Shown here piece after piece: positions 8,855 through 17,884 of a stretch of DNA of 64,000 nucleotides. This stretch comes from M3007 sp964539805. GTDB taxonomy: Bacteria; Bacteroidota; Bacteroidia; Chitinophagales; Saprospiraceae. Under the pieces are notes generated by a model. The model made no database searches. It saw only the letters and a program-made list of their open reading frames with translations, and was not told the origin of the DNA. The first letter of the stretch is position 1. Every line of letters starts with the position of its first letter. The position numbers and the translations under genes were made by a program. The DNA is taken from NCBI GenBank assembly GCA_964539805.1, contig CAZIKN010000006.1:1-64000 (forward strand), written 5' to 3'.

Positions 8855-10330
8855 TTATTGCTGGCGCACTTTGATCCTCATACCTACGGTAAAATGCTCT
8901 GTTTTATTAAGGCCTTTTAATGTTTCTACCGTGGTTGCATACTGTTGCGCTATTTCCTCCAGCGTTTCGTTTCGGTGTAGCGTATGGTATTCCCAAATGA
9001 TTTGCCGGGGTTTGGGTGCTGTGGGGGCCGCACTTTGGCTATCGGGCAATACCGGATTGACCTTTTCTTTTTTCTGCTTTTTGGGCTGAAGCGGGGCTTC
9101 TATACGTCCACCTGTGCTGTGTTTCAGCACATATACCGGACGCCATAGTTTGAGCACCATATCTTTATACACATAATTGGAATTCAACTTGTTCCAGGAT
9201 TTGATCTGGTCGCCACAAAGCCCGAATTTTTTGGCAAAAGCATCAATATGCTCGGCATTTTGTGCCATGACGGTAGAGTGCCAATAGCGTCCGTCACCAA
9301 TTTGGCCGGCATTTACATAATTGTCATTATCTATACTATAATTGCGGCCACCCAGGCTGTTCAGGTAGCGAAGGAATGCGGGCATAACACGATCAGGCAC
9401 AACCACAAAATGACCATCGGTGCTGGGCGGTACATACCCCCGCTTAAAGCCCGGATTAAGATTTTTTATGGTTGTGTAGTCCAGACCTGTTGCTTCCGCG
9501 ATGTCCCGAAATGAAATGCCATCATACACCTTTATATAATTGGTCAGTTGTTCGTCCAATTCCGGGTCATTGGCTATAATATTATGCATCTGGTAATAAT
9601 TGCATATATAGGTAGCTGCTATGAATGCGGGCACATAGTTGCGGGTTTCTTCGGGCAAATAGCGCATCAGCACCCAAAAGTTGCGACTACCTGAGCGGCG
9701 TATAGCGCCATCAACGCGATTGGGGCCGCTATTGTATGCAGCGAGTGCAAGTGCCCAATCATTGTATTGTTTGAACAGGTCACGAAGATAACGTGCTGCG
9801 GCATCAGTACTTTTTACCGGGTTGCTGCGGTCTTCCACCGCGCTATTGCTGCGCAAACCATAGTCACTGCCCGTTGCCGGCATAAACTGCCAAAGGCCGG
9901 TAGCGCCTACCCGGGATACCGCCAATGGGTTGAGCGCAGATTCTACTACGGAAAGGTATTTTAAATCTTCGGGGAGGCCATATTCCCGAAATTTTTGTTC
10001 AAACAACGGGAAATAGGTCAATCTTTTCCCGAGCATATTGCGGCATTTTTCTGGCCTTGTCAGGATATAGTTTTTAATATATGCCTTGACAACGGTATTG
10101 GTACGAAGGTCAACGCAGCTGCTTAAGGTAGAGAGGCGTTCTTTTAAATCGTTTTCTGTAAGGCTGTAAATGGGGCCGCCTTTTGCGGTCATAGTGCCAA
10201 CAGCATCAACGGTATCTACTACTTCGAGGTCTGCATCCTGAATGTCCTGAGCGATGACTGGAGTGAAAAAAAACAAGGCGGTACAAATAACCTGCACAAA
10301 TCGAACAACTTGATGGATTCTGAACTGCAT
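8855..10330 (-). CDS. mltD: MltD-like lytic transglycosylase with LysM
   Basis: 491 residues from the ATG at 10330, chosen for its signal peptide; the upstream extension is probably untranslated. The SLT domain spans about 95-240 with catalytic Glu in 'VVESALNPLAVSRVGATG' and 'LWQFMPATGSDYGL'. A diverged LysM follows at about 345-395 and a clear C-terminal LysM at about 440-490 ('YHTLHRNETLEEIAQQY'). It cleaves the MurNAc-GlcNAc bond with formation of 1,6-anhydro ends in the periplasm. First gene of a three-gene minus-strand operon. Confidence 0.92.
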   Translation of the reverse strand: MQFRIHQVVRFVQVICTALFFFTPVIAQDIQDADLEVVDTVDAVGTMTAKGGPIYSLTENDLKERLSTLSSCVDLRTNTVVKAYIKNYILTRPEKCRNMLGKRLTYFPLFEQKFREYGLPEDLKYLSVVESALNPLAVSRVGATGLWQFMPATGSDYGLRSNSAVEDRSNPVKSTDAAARYLRDLFKQYNDWALALAAYNSGPNRVDGAIRRSGSRNFWVLMRYLPEETRNYVPAFIAATYICNYYQMHNIIANDPELDEQLTNYIKVYDGISFRDIAEATGLDYTTIKNLNPGFKRGYVPPSTDGHFVVVPDRVMPAFLRYLNSLGGRNYSIDNDNYVNAGQIGDGRYWHSTVMAQNAEHIDAFAKKFGLCGDQIKSWNKLNSNYVYKDMVLKLWRPVYVLKHSTGGRIEAPLQPKKQKKEKVNPVLPDSQSAAPTAPKPRQIIWEYHTLHRNETLEEIAQQYATTVETLKGLNKTEHFTVGMRIKVRQQ

Positions 10331-10585
10331 GATTGAAATGAATGACGAGTCCGTCTTTTTACAAAGATTTTGAAACGTGAACAATAGAATGTAAGAGGTA
10401 AACGCGGCACAAAAACGTTACTTACAACAATTTATTCTTGAACAACTAATGTGTTAAGAAAGGGTGTTCTTGGGTTGGATTACGCAGAAAAGAAAAGGAT
10501 CTGTTCGTGGATAAGAATAAACGGAGCGCAAAAGTCGTAAAATCATAGAAAGTAGCACCAAGGTTTTTGTTAAAATTACAAATCA

Positions 10586-10614
10586 TTTGCAAATTGGGAT
10601 TTGTTATACTTTTG
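10586..10614 (+). promoter_or_regulatory. Promoter of the cytochrome c gene
   Basis: TTTG at 10586-10589 and TACTTTTG at 10607-10614, separated by 17 bp, fit the Bacteroidota -33/-7 consensus. Predicted transcription start is near 10621. A TTG codon at 10601 lies inside this promoter, which rules it out as the translation start of the downstream gene. Confidence 0.6.
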
Positions 10615-10642
10615 TTGCCACAAATCATCATATTCAAATACC

Positions 10643-11050
10643 GTGCGTTTTCTTTATTTTAGTGCTTGTTTTTGCGTATCGCTTTTTTTCCACTGTCAAG
10701 TTAGCCCATATAAGGATGGGGCTCAACTGTACAAAAGCCACTGTGCCAATTGTCACATGGACAACGGCCTTGGTCTTAACGGACTAATTCCCGGCTTGGC
10801 AGGTGTTGATTATCTACAAATGAACAGGGAGAAGTTGCCTTGCATCCTCAAATACGGCTTGCAGGATACCATTTTGGTCAACGGCGTTACTTATGCAGAG
10901 AAAATGCCGGGGGTAGCGGCACTATCTCCGGTTGATGTCACCAATATCCTTAACTATATTGCGAACAACTGGGGCAACAAGCTGCCCGAATTCCAGTTGG
11001 AGGAAGTGAAAAAATATTTGGATAACTGCAAGACTGTGCCTGAAAAATAA
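10643..11050 (+). CDS. Lipoprotein c-type cytochrome (single heme)
   Basis: 135 residues from a GTG at 10643; the promoter at 10586-10614 excludes longer starts and no ATG lies before the heme motif. The signal peptide ends in a lipobox Cys (FSACFCVSLFFHC, Cys18). Heme motif CANCH is at 34-38, and a candidate distal Met is in 'YAEKMPGV'. The C-terminal helix 'VTNILNYIANNWGN' is typical of class I cytochrome c. It is likely an anchored periplasmic electron carrier; its partner is not in the window. Confidence 0.85.
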   Translation: MRFLYFSACFCVSLFFHCQVSPYKDGAQLYKSHCANCHMDNGLGLNGLIPGLAGVDYLQMNREKLPCILKYGLQDTILVNGVTYAEKMPGVAALSPVDVTNILNYIANNWGNKLPEFQLEEVKKYLDNCKTVPEK

Positions 11051-11054
11051 GGCT

Positions 11055-13202
11055 TTAGCGCAATATTTTCATCTCGTTGAGCAGGTGGCCGGCCCCGGCA
11101 AACTTGTCAATGATAAACAGGATATAACGCGTGTCAACCATGATATTCCTGCAAATGCTTGGCTCATAATTGAGGTCGCTCATGGTACCCTCCCACACGC
11201 GGTCAAAATTAAGCCCAACCAAATTGCCTTTTGCATCTAAGGCCGGACTGCCGGAGTTCCCGCCCGTAGTGTGGTTTGTGCCTATGAATGCCACAGGTAC
11301 TTTTCCCTCGGCATTGGTGTATTGCCCATAATCTTTTGATTTCCAAAGGTCAATCAACTTTTGGGGCACATCAAATTCATAGTCACCGGGGATATATTTT
11401 TCCATAACCCCGTCCAGATCGGTCTGATAAGCATACTGCACGGCATCCCGCGCTTCATAGCCGCGTACTTTGCCATAAGTTAATCGCAAGGTGCTGTTGG
11501 CGTCGGGGAAAAAGCGTTTTTCCCTGAACACGGCCAATTGGGCAGCCATGTACTGCCTTTGAATCAAGTTTATTTGGGGTTGCAGTTCTTGCAGCTTGGG
11601 CTGGACATTGGTATTGTAATTGTCCTGAAGTGTTTTCCAGAACACATAAATAGGGTCATTTTTTAATGTTTCAGCGATTTTTGCGGGTTTTTCCGCCAAC
11701 AGTGCCATCATTTTGTCTTTGTTGGCCAAACTGCTGTTGTTGTACAAATGATCAGCCAAACCTGTAAAGCCTTTATGTTTTTCGGCTTCTTTTTTGACCA
11801 AATCTGCGCCCCATTCCGGGCGTACATTTTTGGCAAACATTTCCATCATCCGGGCAAATACCGCTTTGTCCACTTCCGGTTTATACTCCTCGTAGAATCC
11901 CGGAAGGCCAGCGCTAGCCTCTTTTTGTTTGCTGGCGAAGAAACCTTCACCATTTTCATCAAAGGTTTTGATCCAATTGTGCAAATTGGCCGCCAGGCCC
12001 AATGCCTGGGTATTTCGGGCACCCGTTTCAAAGAAATAATCACGGGTGAAGGCGTAAGGTTCTATTTCACGGTGTAACTCGCGCAATCGGGGCAACAGAT
12101 TACCATATCGGTACTTCCAATCGGGTTTTTGTCCTAACCTGCTTGTAAAATCAGTTTCGTAGGCATTTTTTTTCTCCAAAGCTTTGTACCTGCGCAGCCC
12201 CTGCATTTCTCCCAACCATTTTTTCCATGCGTTGGCAATAGAGGCATAACGTGCAACATAAGCAATTTTGACGGCCGGGTCTTGGCGCATAAAACCATCC
12301 AGCGTTTTTAATGCCTGCTCTCTTATGGCCACTTTTGCCGGGTTCAGGACCTCAGCGGTTTGTTGCACGGCTGCCGCAGAGAGGTATTCATCTGTACGGC
12401 CCGGAAAACCGTAAACCATGGTAAAATCGCCTTCTTTAACCCCTTTGAGGGAAATGGGGAAGAAATGGCGCGGTTTGTAAGGGACATTGGAAACGGAGTA
12501 TTCAGCAGGCTGATTGTCCTTGTCCGCATATATCCTGAATATGGAAAAGTCGCCCGTATGCCGTGGCCAAACCCAGTTATCGGTATCAGAACCATATTTG
12601 CCGATGCTGCTTGGCGGTGTCCCGACGAGACGGACGTCCTTGTAAGTGATGGTTACATACAAGTAGTATTGATTGCCATTGTAGAAAGGTCTGACGGATG
12701 TTTCCTCCCATTTTTCTTTTTTTACATTGGCTCGTATGGACATAATGTTTTTGTCAATCTGGGCCTGGCGCTCCTTTTCGCTCATGCCATCGGTAACACC
12801 TTGAAGGGCTACAATGGTTACATCCTCCATTCGGGTAATGAAAGTGGCCGTAACGCCGGAAGCGGGCAGCTCTTCTGCGCGGTTTTTGGCCCAGTAACCA
12901 TTTTCGACATAATTTTTTTCTAAAGAGGAAAGGTTTTGAATGGCGTCAAAGCCGCAATGGTGATTGGTCAGGAGCAAGCCTTCCGGCGAGATCATTTCGC
13001 CGGTGCAACCGCCCCCAAAAATGCAGATGGCATCCTTCAGGCTGGGTTTGACAGGATGATAAATTTCGTCAGCATCCAGCTTGCAGCCGAGTGATTTCAT
13101 TTCCTTCTGGTTTTGTTTTTCCAAAAGCGAGGGAAGCCACATACCCTGAGCGTTCACAAGGGTAGGGGATAAGAACAATGCGAAATAAAGAATATATTTC
13201 AT
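11055..13202 (-). CDS. S46 dipeptidyl-peptidase, DPP11-like
   Basis: 715 residues, normal for S46. A signal peptide ends near 'VNAQG'. Catalytic triad motifs: His in 'LLLTNHHCGFDAIQ' (about residue 80) and Ser in 'GGNSGSPALD' (about residue 643). Eighteen residues after the Ser is an Arg ('GLNFDRVWEG'). In Porphyromonas DPP11 the equivalent Arg673 gives Asp/Glu specificity, whereas DPP7 has Gly there. The enzyme removes dipeptides from peptides in the periplasm. It lies 54 bp from arginine deiminase on the same strand, consistent with amino-acid catabolism. Confidence 0.93.
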   Translation of the reverse strand: MKYILYFALFLSPTLVNAQGMWLPSLLEKQNQKEMKSLGCKLDADEIYHPVKPSLKDAICIFGGGCTGEMISPEGLLLTNHHCGFDAIQNLSSLEKNYVENGYWAKNRAEELPASGVTATFITRMEDVTIVALQGVTDGMSEKERQAQIDKNIMSIRANVKKEKWEETSVRPFYNGNQYYLYVTITYKDVRLVGTPPSSIGKYGSDTDNWVWPRHTGDFSIFRIYADKDNQPAEYSVSNVPYKPRHFFPISLKGVKEGDFTMVYGFPGRTDEYLSAAAVQQTAEVLNPAKVAIREQALKTLDGFMRQDPAVKIAYVARYASIANAWKKWLGEMQGLRRYKALEKKNAYETDFTSRLGQKPDWKYRYGNLLPRLRELHREIEPYAFTRDYFFETGARNTQALGLAANLHNWIKTFDENGEGFFASKQKEASAGLPGFYEEYKPEVDKAVFARMMEMFAKNVRPEWGADLVKKEAEKHKGFTGLADHLYNNSSLANKDKMMALLAEKPAKIAETLKNDPIYVFWKTLQDNYNTNVQPKLQELQPQINLIQRQYMAAQLAVFREKRFFPDANSTLRLTYGKVRGYEARDAVQYAYQTDLDGVMEKYIPGDYEFDVPQKLIDLWKSKDYGQYTNAEGKVPVAFIGTNHTTGGNSGSPALDAKGNLVGLNFDRVWEGTMSDLNYEPSICRNIMVDTRYILFIIDKFAGAGHLLNEMKILR

Positions 13203-13256
13203 AAAGTAGGCTGTAATATACTTTAGATATAATGTGTTGTTTGGCCAATACCAAAC

Positions 13257-14528
13257 TCAGGCTACCGCTTCTCTTTCAATAGGGCAGGTCATGCAGTGGC
13301 TGCCGCCCCTGGCTCGGGACAGTTCGTTTGAAGGTATGGTGATAATGGTATTCTCTACCTTGTCGGGTGTGATTTTGCCGTTTTCCATATCGCGAAGCAG
13401 TTTCTCGGCGCCAATCACCTTGTAGCCAAAATCCTTAAAGGCGCGTTCGGTTACGGGGTTGCGGTCATAGGTAACGGCTACTCCGGGCTTAAGGGCCACT
13501 AAATTGCAGCCGTCAGTCCATTGTTCGCGCTCCTGATAGGGGCTTTCTCCTCTTCCAGCCCATACAAATTCCATATTGGGGTTGATTTCGGCCAGCAGGA
13601 AGTCCTTGAGACTGGGGTATTCTATGGTTTCGCCGTTGGCGCGGTGCACATCCACATAAGAGCCAAGGCCATCTTGCACGATGGGTTTATAGCCTACAAA
13701 ATGATTTTTGTTGATTTGTGTAAAAACGGTGTCAATGTGCATGTAGGTGCGTTCGGCGGGTATGTTCACCTGAACCACGTTTTTAATGATTCCGCGATCA
13801 AAAAGGTAGTTTTTTACCATCTGGAAGGCGTATTCATTGGTTCGTTCGGAACATCCGATCAGGAGATAGTCCTCGTTGAGGATCATTACATCACCGCCTT
13901 CCACGCTGATGGTTTCCCCTTTTTTGTTGGGTGGGAATTTGTCCACCCTGTTAAGGTTAATGGTTTTGCCATCTGCCTTAAGTTTGCGGAACCAGGGGTG
14001 GCTGCTAAAAATCAAACGGGTAAGGAAGTTTTCCCTAAACCGGGCCGATTTATTGGCTTTTGTGATCAAAACATGATCCCTGATGGTCACAGCAATATCA
14101 CGGGTAAAAATCAAATTGGGAATAGGATCAAAAAGAATGCGGTCTTCCGGTTCCAAATAACCCGTAATCAGGGTATCGGCCAACTGTTCCGAGGACAGGC
14201 CGGCAAGGCGTGGGATAAAAGAATAGGGCAATTCCTCAAAATCCGTGATTTTGTTGATCACCTCATATTTGCTTTCTTCATCTCTGGTGCTTTCCACGAG
14301 CAGGTCGCGGACTTCCAATACATTTTCCTTGCCCAAAAAAGCCTTCAGGATTGCTACAAAAATATCATGCTCTTCTTGCATGTTGGGCAAATGTACAATG
14401 TCGTCAAAAAGCAGCTCGCCGGCGCGTTTGGGCGTGATGCGCGCGATGCCTTCGTCGGGGCGATGCACGATAACTTTTTTTAATTTTCCAATTTCAGAAT
14501 CGGCATAAATGCGATTGTTCGCGTCCAT
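13257..14528 (-). CDS. arcA: Arginine deiminase
   Basis: 423 residues from the ATG at 14528. Motifs of the guanidino-group modifying fold are visible: 'GGDVMILNEDYLLIG' (substrate Asp/Glu), 'HIDTVFTQI' (catalytic His) and near the C-terminus 'GGSHCMTCPIERE' (nucleophilic Cys). It hydrolyses arginine to citrulline and ammonia. No ornithine carbamoyltransferase or carbamate kinase is adjacent, so this is not a full arc operon. A long opposite-strand reading frame under this gene is a shadow. Confidence 0.93.
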   Translation of the reverse strand: MDANNRIYADSEIGKLKKVIVHRPDEGIARITPKRAGELLFDDIVHLPNMQEEHDIFVAILKAFLGKENVLEVRDLLVESTRDEESKYEVINKITDFEELPYSFIPRLAGLSSEQLADTLITGYLEPEDRILFDPIPNLIFTRDIAVTIRDHVLITKANKSARFRENFLTRLIFSSHPWFRKLKADGKTINLNRVDKFPPNKKGETISVEGGDVMILNEDYLLIGCSERTNEYAFQMVKNYLFDRGIIKNVVQVNIPAERTYMHIDTVFTQINKNHFVGYKPIVQDGLGSYVDVHRANGETIEYPSLKDFLLAEINPNMEFVWAGRGESPYQEREQWTDGCNLVALKPGVAVTYDRNPVTERAFKDFGYKVIGAEKLLRDMENGKITPDKVENTIITIPSNELSRARGGSHCMTCPIEREAVA

Positions 14529-14736
14529 ATATAAGTTGTGGTGTAGGTGAATGGTTGGGCTGTGCACTGGTTATATCGGCCATCAGGCAAACCGGGCGCG
14601 AAGGTAAGAAGTATTTATTCATTGTAAGGACAACTTGTAATTTCACAAAGCAAGCCTTTGTGTTCACAAATCAGATTTGGTATTTCAGCGGTCAGGCTGA
14701 CACTTTCGCACCATTGTTTACACCAACTTATTATGT

Positions 14737-15330
14737 ATGAAGCATTTATTTTTTGTTTTCCTGATATTAAACGAAAGCCTTTTATTTTCACAGGACAGTG
14801 ATCAGAAAATCCTTTTTTTTGCTGCCCGTGGCGCTTCCATCAAACCATATTCCTTTACGGGTCATGCGTTCGTTTCATGGGGTAGTTTAAAAGGAGAGGA
14901 CTCCATCGTACGCGCACCGGTGACGCTCGGTTTTTTTCCAGCAGACCATAATGTGGATCTTTTTTCCTTTTTGCTGGATGATTTAGCGTCGGAAGTTGTT
15001 CCCGGCTTTCGTCCCAACAGTAAAAAAGTAACCACCTATCAGATGGCGCTTGTGGTGGACAGCGTGCATTGGCAGGCTGCTTTGGATACGGCTTATGCCT
15101 GGGCGCAAAAGGATTATTCCCTTTTGCACCGCAACTGTGTTACATTTATGGATGCAGTGGCGGATGCTGCGGGGCTGGAAACACCTAATACCAAAGTGTT
15201 GTGGATGCCGAGAAGGCCAAAGCAATACCTGAAAAAATTATTGAAAATCAATCGTTTGCGCACTATTGTTGTTCCTGCTGTTCATTATGATCAAAACATG
15301 CCTGCGCAAGAGGTGATTAGCTTGCATTAA
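14737..15330 (+). CDS. Secreted papain-like-fold protein (DUF4105/NlpC-like), tentative
   Basis: 197 residues with a signal peptide (cleavage near 'LLFSQ'). Two motifs suggest a permuted papain-like hydrolase: 'FTGHAFVSWG' (His, about residue 43) and 'LLHRNCVTFMDAVADAAGL' (Cys, about residue 133). The order His then Cys is that of permuted NlpC/P60, LRAT and DUF4105-type proteins. Substrate unknown. It is followed by the palindromic repeat element at 15336-15539. Confidence 0.45.
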   Translation: MKHLFFVFLILNESLLFSQDSDQKILFFAARGASIKPYSFTGHAFVSWGSLKGEDSIVRAPVTLGFFPADHNVDLFSFLLDDLASEVVPGFRPNSKKVTTYQMALVVDSVHWQAALDTAYAWAQKDYSLLHRNCVTFMDAVADAAGLETPNTKVLWMPRRPKQYLKKLLKINRLRTIVVPAVHYDQNMPAQEVISLH

Positions 15331-15335
15331 TAACA

Positions 15336-15539
15336 GTAACTATTTACCACAAAAGGTTATTTGAACCACAAAAGGTTATTTGAACCACAAAAGGTTATTA
15401 TTTGAACCACAAAAGGTTATTATTTGAACCACAAAAGGCACAAAAGAGCACAAAAGACCGTATAGTGCTACTTATGTGTTCTTTTGTGCCTTTTGTGGTT
15501 CAATCCTACTCGCAAGTAATTTATGTGGTAAATAGTTAC
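15336..15539. repeat. 204-bp nested palindromic extragenic element with internal tandem repeats
   Basis: The outer arms gtaactatttaccaca (15336-15351) and their exact complement (15524-15539) enclose an inner 27-bp inverted pair (15424-15450 and 15477-15503, 26/27 matched). Between the left arms lie tandem copies of ccacaaaaggttat(tat)ttgaa: two of 19 bp (15347-15384) and two of 22 bp (15385-15428), running into a fifth variant copy. It looks like a mobile or structured extragenic repeat (MITE/REP-like) rather than a coding region. Confidence 0.8.
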
Positions 15540-15546
15540 AAATAAC

Positions 15547-15588
15547 ATAAAAACAGCCCGTGCAGATGGCTTGCATCGCACGGGCTGT
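15547..15588 (-). terminator. Intrinsic terminator of groES-groEL
   Basis: An 11-bp perfect stem (acagcccgtgc / gcacgggctgt) with a 14-nt loop. Read on the minus strand it is followed by a T-run. It is 38 bp past the groEL stop. Confidence 0.85.
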
Positions 15589-15626
15589 ACTATTGGGCAT
15601 ACTTATATGCCTGTTCACTCACTTTT

Positions 15627-17267
15627 TTACATCATGTCCATGCCGCCGCCCATGCCCGGGTGACCGCCTCCCATAGGAGCTTCTTTCTTCGGCTTTTCGT
15701 TGATTACGCACTCTGTGGTGAGTACGAGGCCAGCGATAGAAGCCGCATTTTCCAAGGCTACGCGGGTAACTTTGGTCGGGTCAATGATACCTGCTTTTTT
15801 CAGGTCTTCGTAGCGGTCATGGCGAGCGTTGTAGCCTGTGGCACCTTTGCTGTCCAGCACTTTGTGGAACACAAGGGAGCCGTCAACACCTGCGTTTTCG
15901 GCAATGGTGCGGATAGGCGATTCAAGGGCTTTGCGCACAATGGCTACGCCATAGTTTTCATCCTCATTTTCACCTTTCAAGTCTTTGAGGCTGTCAATGG
16001 CGCGCACGAGGGCCACACCACCACCGGCAACGATACCTTCTTCGATGGCAGCGCGGGTAGCGTGGAGTGCGTCGTCAACGCGGTCTTTTTTCTCCTTCAT
16101 TTCTACCTCTGTGGCAGCACCGACGTAAAGAACGGCTACACCACCTGCCAATTTGGCTAAACGCTCCTGGAGTTTTTCGCGATCGTAGTCGCTTGTGGTA
16201 GATTCAATCTGCTGCTTGATCTGTTGGGTGCGGGCCTTGATCTGATCTTCTTTGCCTTTGCCACCAACGATGGTCGTATTGTCTTTGTCCACGGTGATGC
16301 GTTCGCAAGAGCCGAGGTGCTCCAATCCGGCATTTTCCAATTTGTATCCTTGCTCCTCGCTGATGACCGTGCCTCCGGTGAGGATAGCAATATCTTCCAG
16401 CATAGCCTTGCGGCGATCGCCGAAGCCAGGTGCTTTAACGGCCACTACTTTGAGGCCGGCGCGCAAACGGTTGACCACCAATACGCCAAGGGCCTGGCTG
16501 TCAACGTCTTCTGCAATGATCAGCAAGGGGCGACCCGTTTGGAGGCTTTTTTCCAATACAGGAATCAATTCCTGCATATTGCTGATTTTTTTGTCCGTGA
16601 TGAGGAGGTATGGGTTTTCATAGTCCGCTACCATTTTTTCGGCATCGGTAATGAAGTAGGGGCTGAGGTATCCACGGTCAAACTGCATGCCGATCACTTC
16701 GTCCATGTAGGTATCCGTGCCTTTGGCTTCTTCCACGGTGATAACGCCGTCCTTGGTAACGCGTTTCATGGCATCGGCGATCAAGGTGCCGATGGTGTCA
16801 TCATTATTGGCTGAGATGGAAGCCACTTGCTGGATTTTGTCGAAATCTTCGCCGATGTTTTCGGTTTGAGATTTGAGGTTGGCAACTACAGCCTTAACCG
16901 CTTTGTCAATACCGCGCTTGAGGTCCATCGGGTTGGAGCCGGCAGCCACGTTTTTCAAGCCGGCAGTAACCATTGCCTGAGCCAGTACGGTGGCTGTGGT
17001 GGTGCCATCGCCAGCAGCATCAGCGGTTTTGCTGGCTACTTCTTTAACCATTTGGGCACCCATGTTGGCTACCGGATCCTCGAGTTCAACCTCTTTAGCC
17101 ACGGTAACACCGTCCTTTGTAATGGCTGGTGCGCCGAATGATTTTTGAATAACCACGTTTCGGCCTTTTGGGCCGAGGGTTACTTTTACCGCATTGGCCA
17201 ATGCGTCAATGCCCTCTTTGAGTTTTTCGCGGGCCTCTGTATTGAAGTGAATTTGCTTCGCAGACAT
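15627..17267 (-). CDS. groEL: Chaperonin GroEL (Hsp60)
   Basis: 546 residues, full length. 'VTLGPKGRNVVIQKSFG' and 'GDGTTTATVLAQ' (ATP site) lie at the N-terminal equatorial domain; the C-terminus carries the Gly/Met-rich tail 'HPGMGGGMDMM'. It forms the double-ring folding chamber with GroES. groES lies 97 bp upstream on the same strand, so the two form one heat-shock operon. Confidence 0.98.
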   Translation of the reverse strand: MSAKQIHFNTEAREKLKEGIDALANAVKVTLGPKGRNVVIQKSFGAPAITKDGVTVAKEVELEDPVANMGAQMVKEVASKTADAAGDGTTTATVLAQAMVTAGLKNVAAGSNPMDLKRGIDKAVKAVVANLKSQTENIGEDFDKIQQVASISANNDDTIGTLIADAMKRVTKDGVITVEEAKGTDTYMDEVIGMQFDRGYLSPYFITDAEKMVADYENPYLLITDKKISNMQELIPVLEKSLQTGRPLLIIAEDVDSQALGVLVVNRLRAGLKVVAVKAPGFGDRRKAMLEDIAILTGGTVISEEQGYKLENAGLEHLGSCERITVDKDNTTIVGGKGKEDQIKARTQQIKQQIESTTSDYDREKLQERLAKLAGGVAVLYVGAATEVEMKEKKDRVDDALHATRAAIEEGIVAGGGVALVRAIDSLKDLKGENEDENYGVAIVRKALESPIRTIAENAGVDGSLVFHKVLDSKGATGYNARHDRYEDLKKAGIIDPTKVTRVALENAASIAGLVLTTECVINEKPKKEAPMGGGHPGMGGGMDMM

Positions 17268-17364
17268 ATTTTGTGAAATGTTAATTTAAAAATTGAGATG
17301 TTTGTTTTGTTGTATATCAACAGGCAATGAGCCGAAACTCCGCTTTAGGCAGAGGATAACCCTG

Positions 17365-17628
17365 TTAAAGGACAACCAAAATTTCCTCTTCGCGCATGAT
17401 GAGGTAATCCTGGCCTTCGAGGGTGACCTCCTGACCGGAATATTTGCCATACAGCACGATGTCACCCGGAGCAACGGTCATTAAATTGCCATCTTTTCCC
17501 GGGCCAACGGCTACAACTTCGCCGCGTTGGGGTTTTTCTTTTGCTGTGTCAGGGATGATAATGCCACCTTTGGTTTTTTCGTCAGCCGGTGCCGGCTTGA
17601 TGATTACGCGATCTGCGATAGGTTTCAT
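17365..17628 (-). CDS. groES: Co-chaperonin GroES (Hsp10)
   Basis: 87 residues. The N-terminal 'MKPIADRVIIKPAPADEKT' and the mobile loop 'KTKGGIIIPDTAKEKPQRG' (split around residue 20) are diagnostic, followed by 'GDIVLYGKYSGQEV'. The heptameric lid closes the GroEL chamber. It is the first gene of the groESL operon; candidate operators lie 107-177 bp upstream. Confidence 0.97.
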   Translation of the reverse strand: MKPIADRVIIKPAPADEKTKGGIIIPDTAKEKPQRGEVVAVGPGKDGNLMTVAPGDIVLYGKYSGQEVTLEGQDYLIMREEEILVVL

Positions 17629-17734
17629 ACGTCTTGAATATTATGAATTATTTTGGTGAAACAATGAATTTGCCCGCTAAACCAAATTTTATACGGACGC
17701 TTCACTTTATCAGACTTCGTGCCACTCAAACAGC

Positions 17735-17805
17735 AACTGCCATTTTTTCAGTATCTAATGTGTTTTGTTGTCAGCATGACACACCAACTGCCTGTTTTGG
17801 CAGTA
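17735..17805. promoter_or_regulatory. Candidate operator cluster between groES and the GH140-like gene
   Basis: Two similar sites, aactgcc-N7-cagta (17735-17753) and aactgcc-N8-cagta (17786-17805, containing the palindrome ctgcc-N6-ggcag), flank a perfect inverted repeat tgtca-gca-tgaca (17769-17781). They sit in the divergent 256-bp spacer and could control groESL or the GH140-like gene. No CIRCE element was found, so the regulator is unknown. Confidence 0.35.
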
Positions 17806-17826
17806 AGAGATTGTCAAAAGAGTGAA

Positions 17827-17834
17827 TAGTTTTG
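17827..17834 (+). promoter_or_regulatory. Candidate -7 element for the GH140-like gene
   Basis: TAGTTTTG matches TAnnTTTG and lies 50 bp before the ATG at 17885. It overlaps the upstream in-frame extension of that gene, supporting the shorter start. Confidence 0.45.
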
Positions 17835-17884
17835 CGGCAGTTTTTTTGTTCCACCTGGCAGAGCCATTTACCTCGTTTCGTTTT

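Noticed and set aside
13521..14483. Long open frame (320 codons) on the plus strand opposite arginine deiminase
   Set aside because: It lies wholly antisense to a clear arcA; its sequence shows no family pattern and its composition is that of a codon-position shadow.
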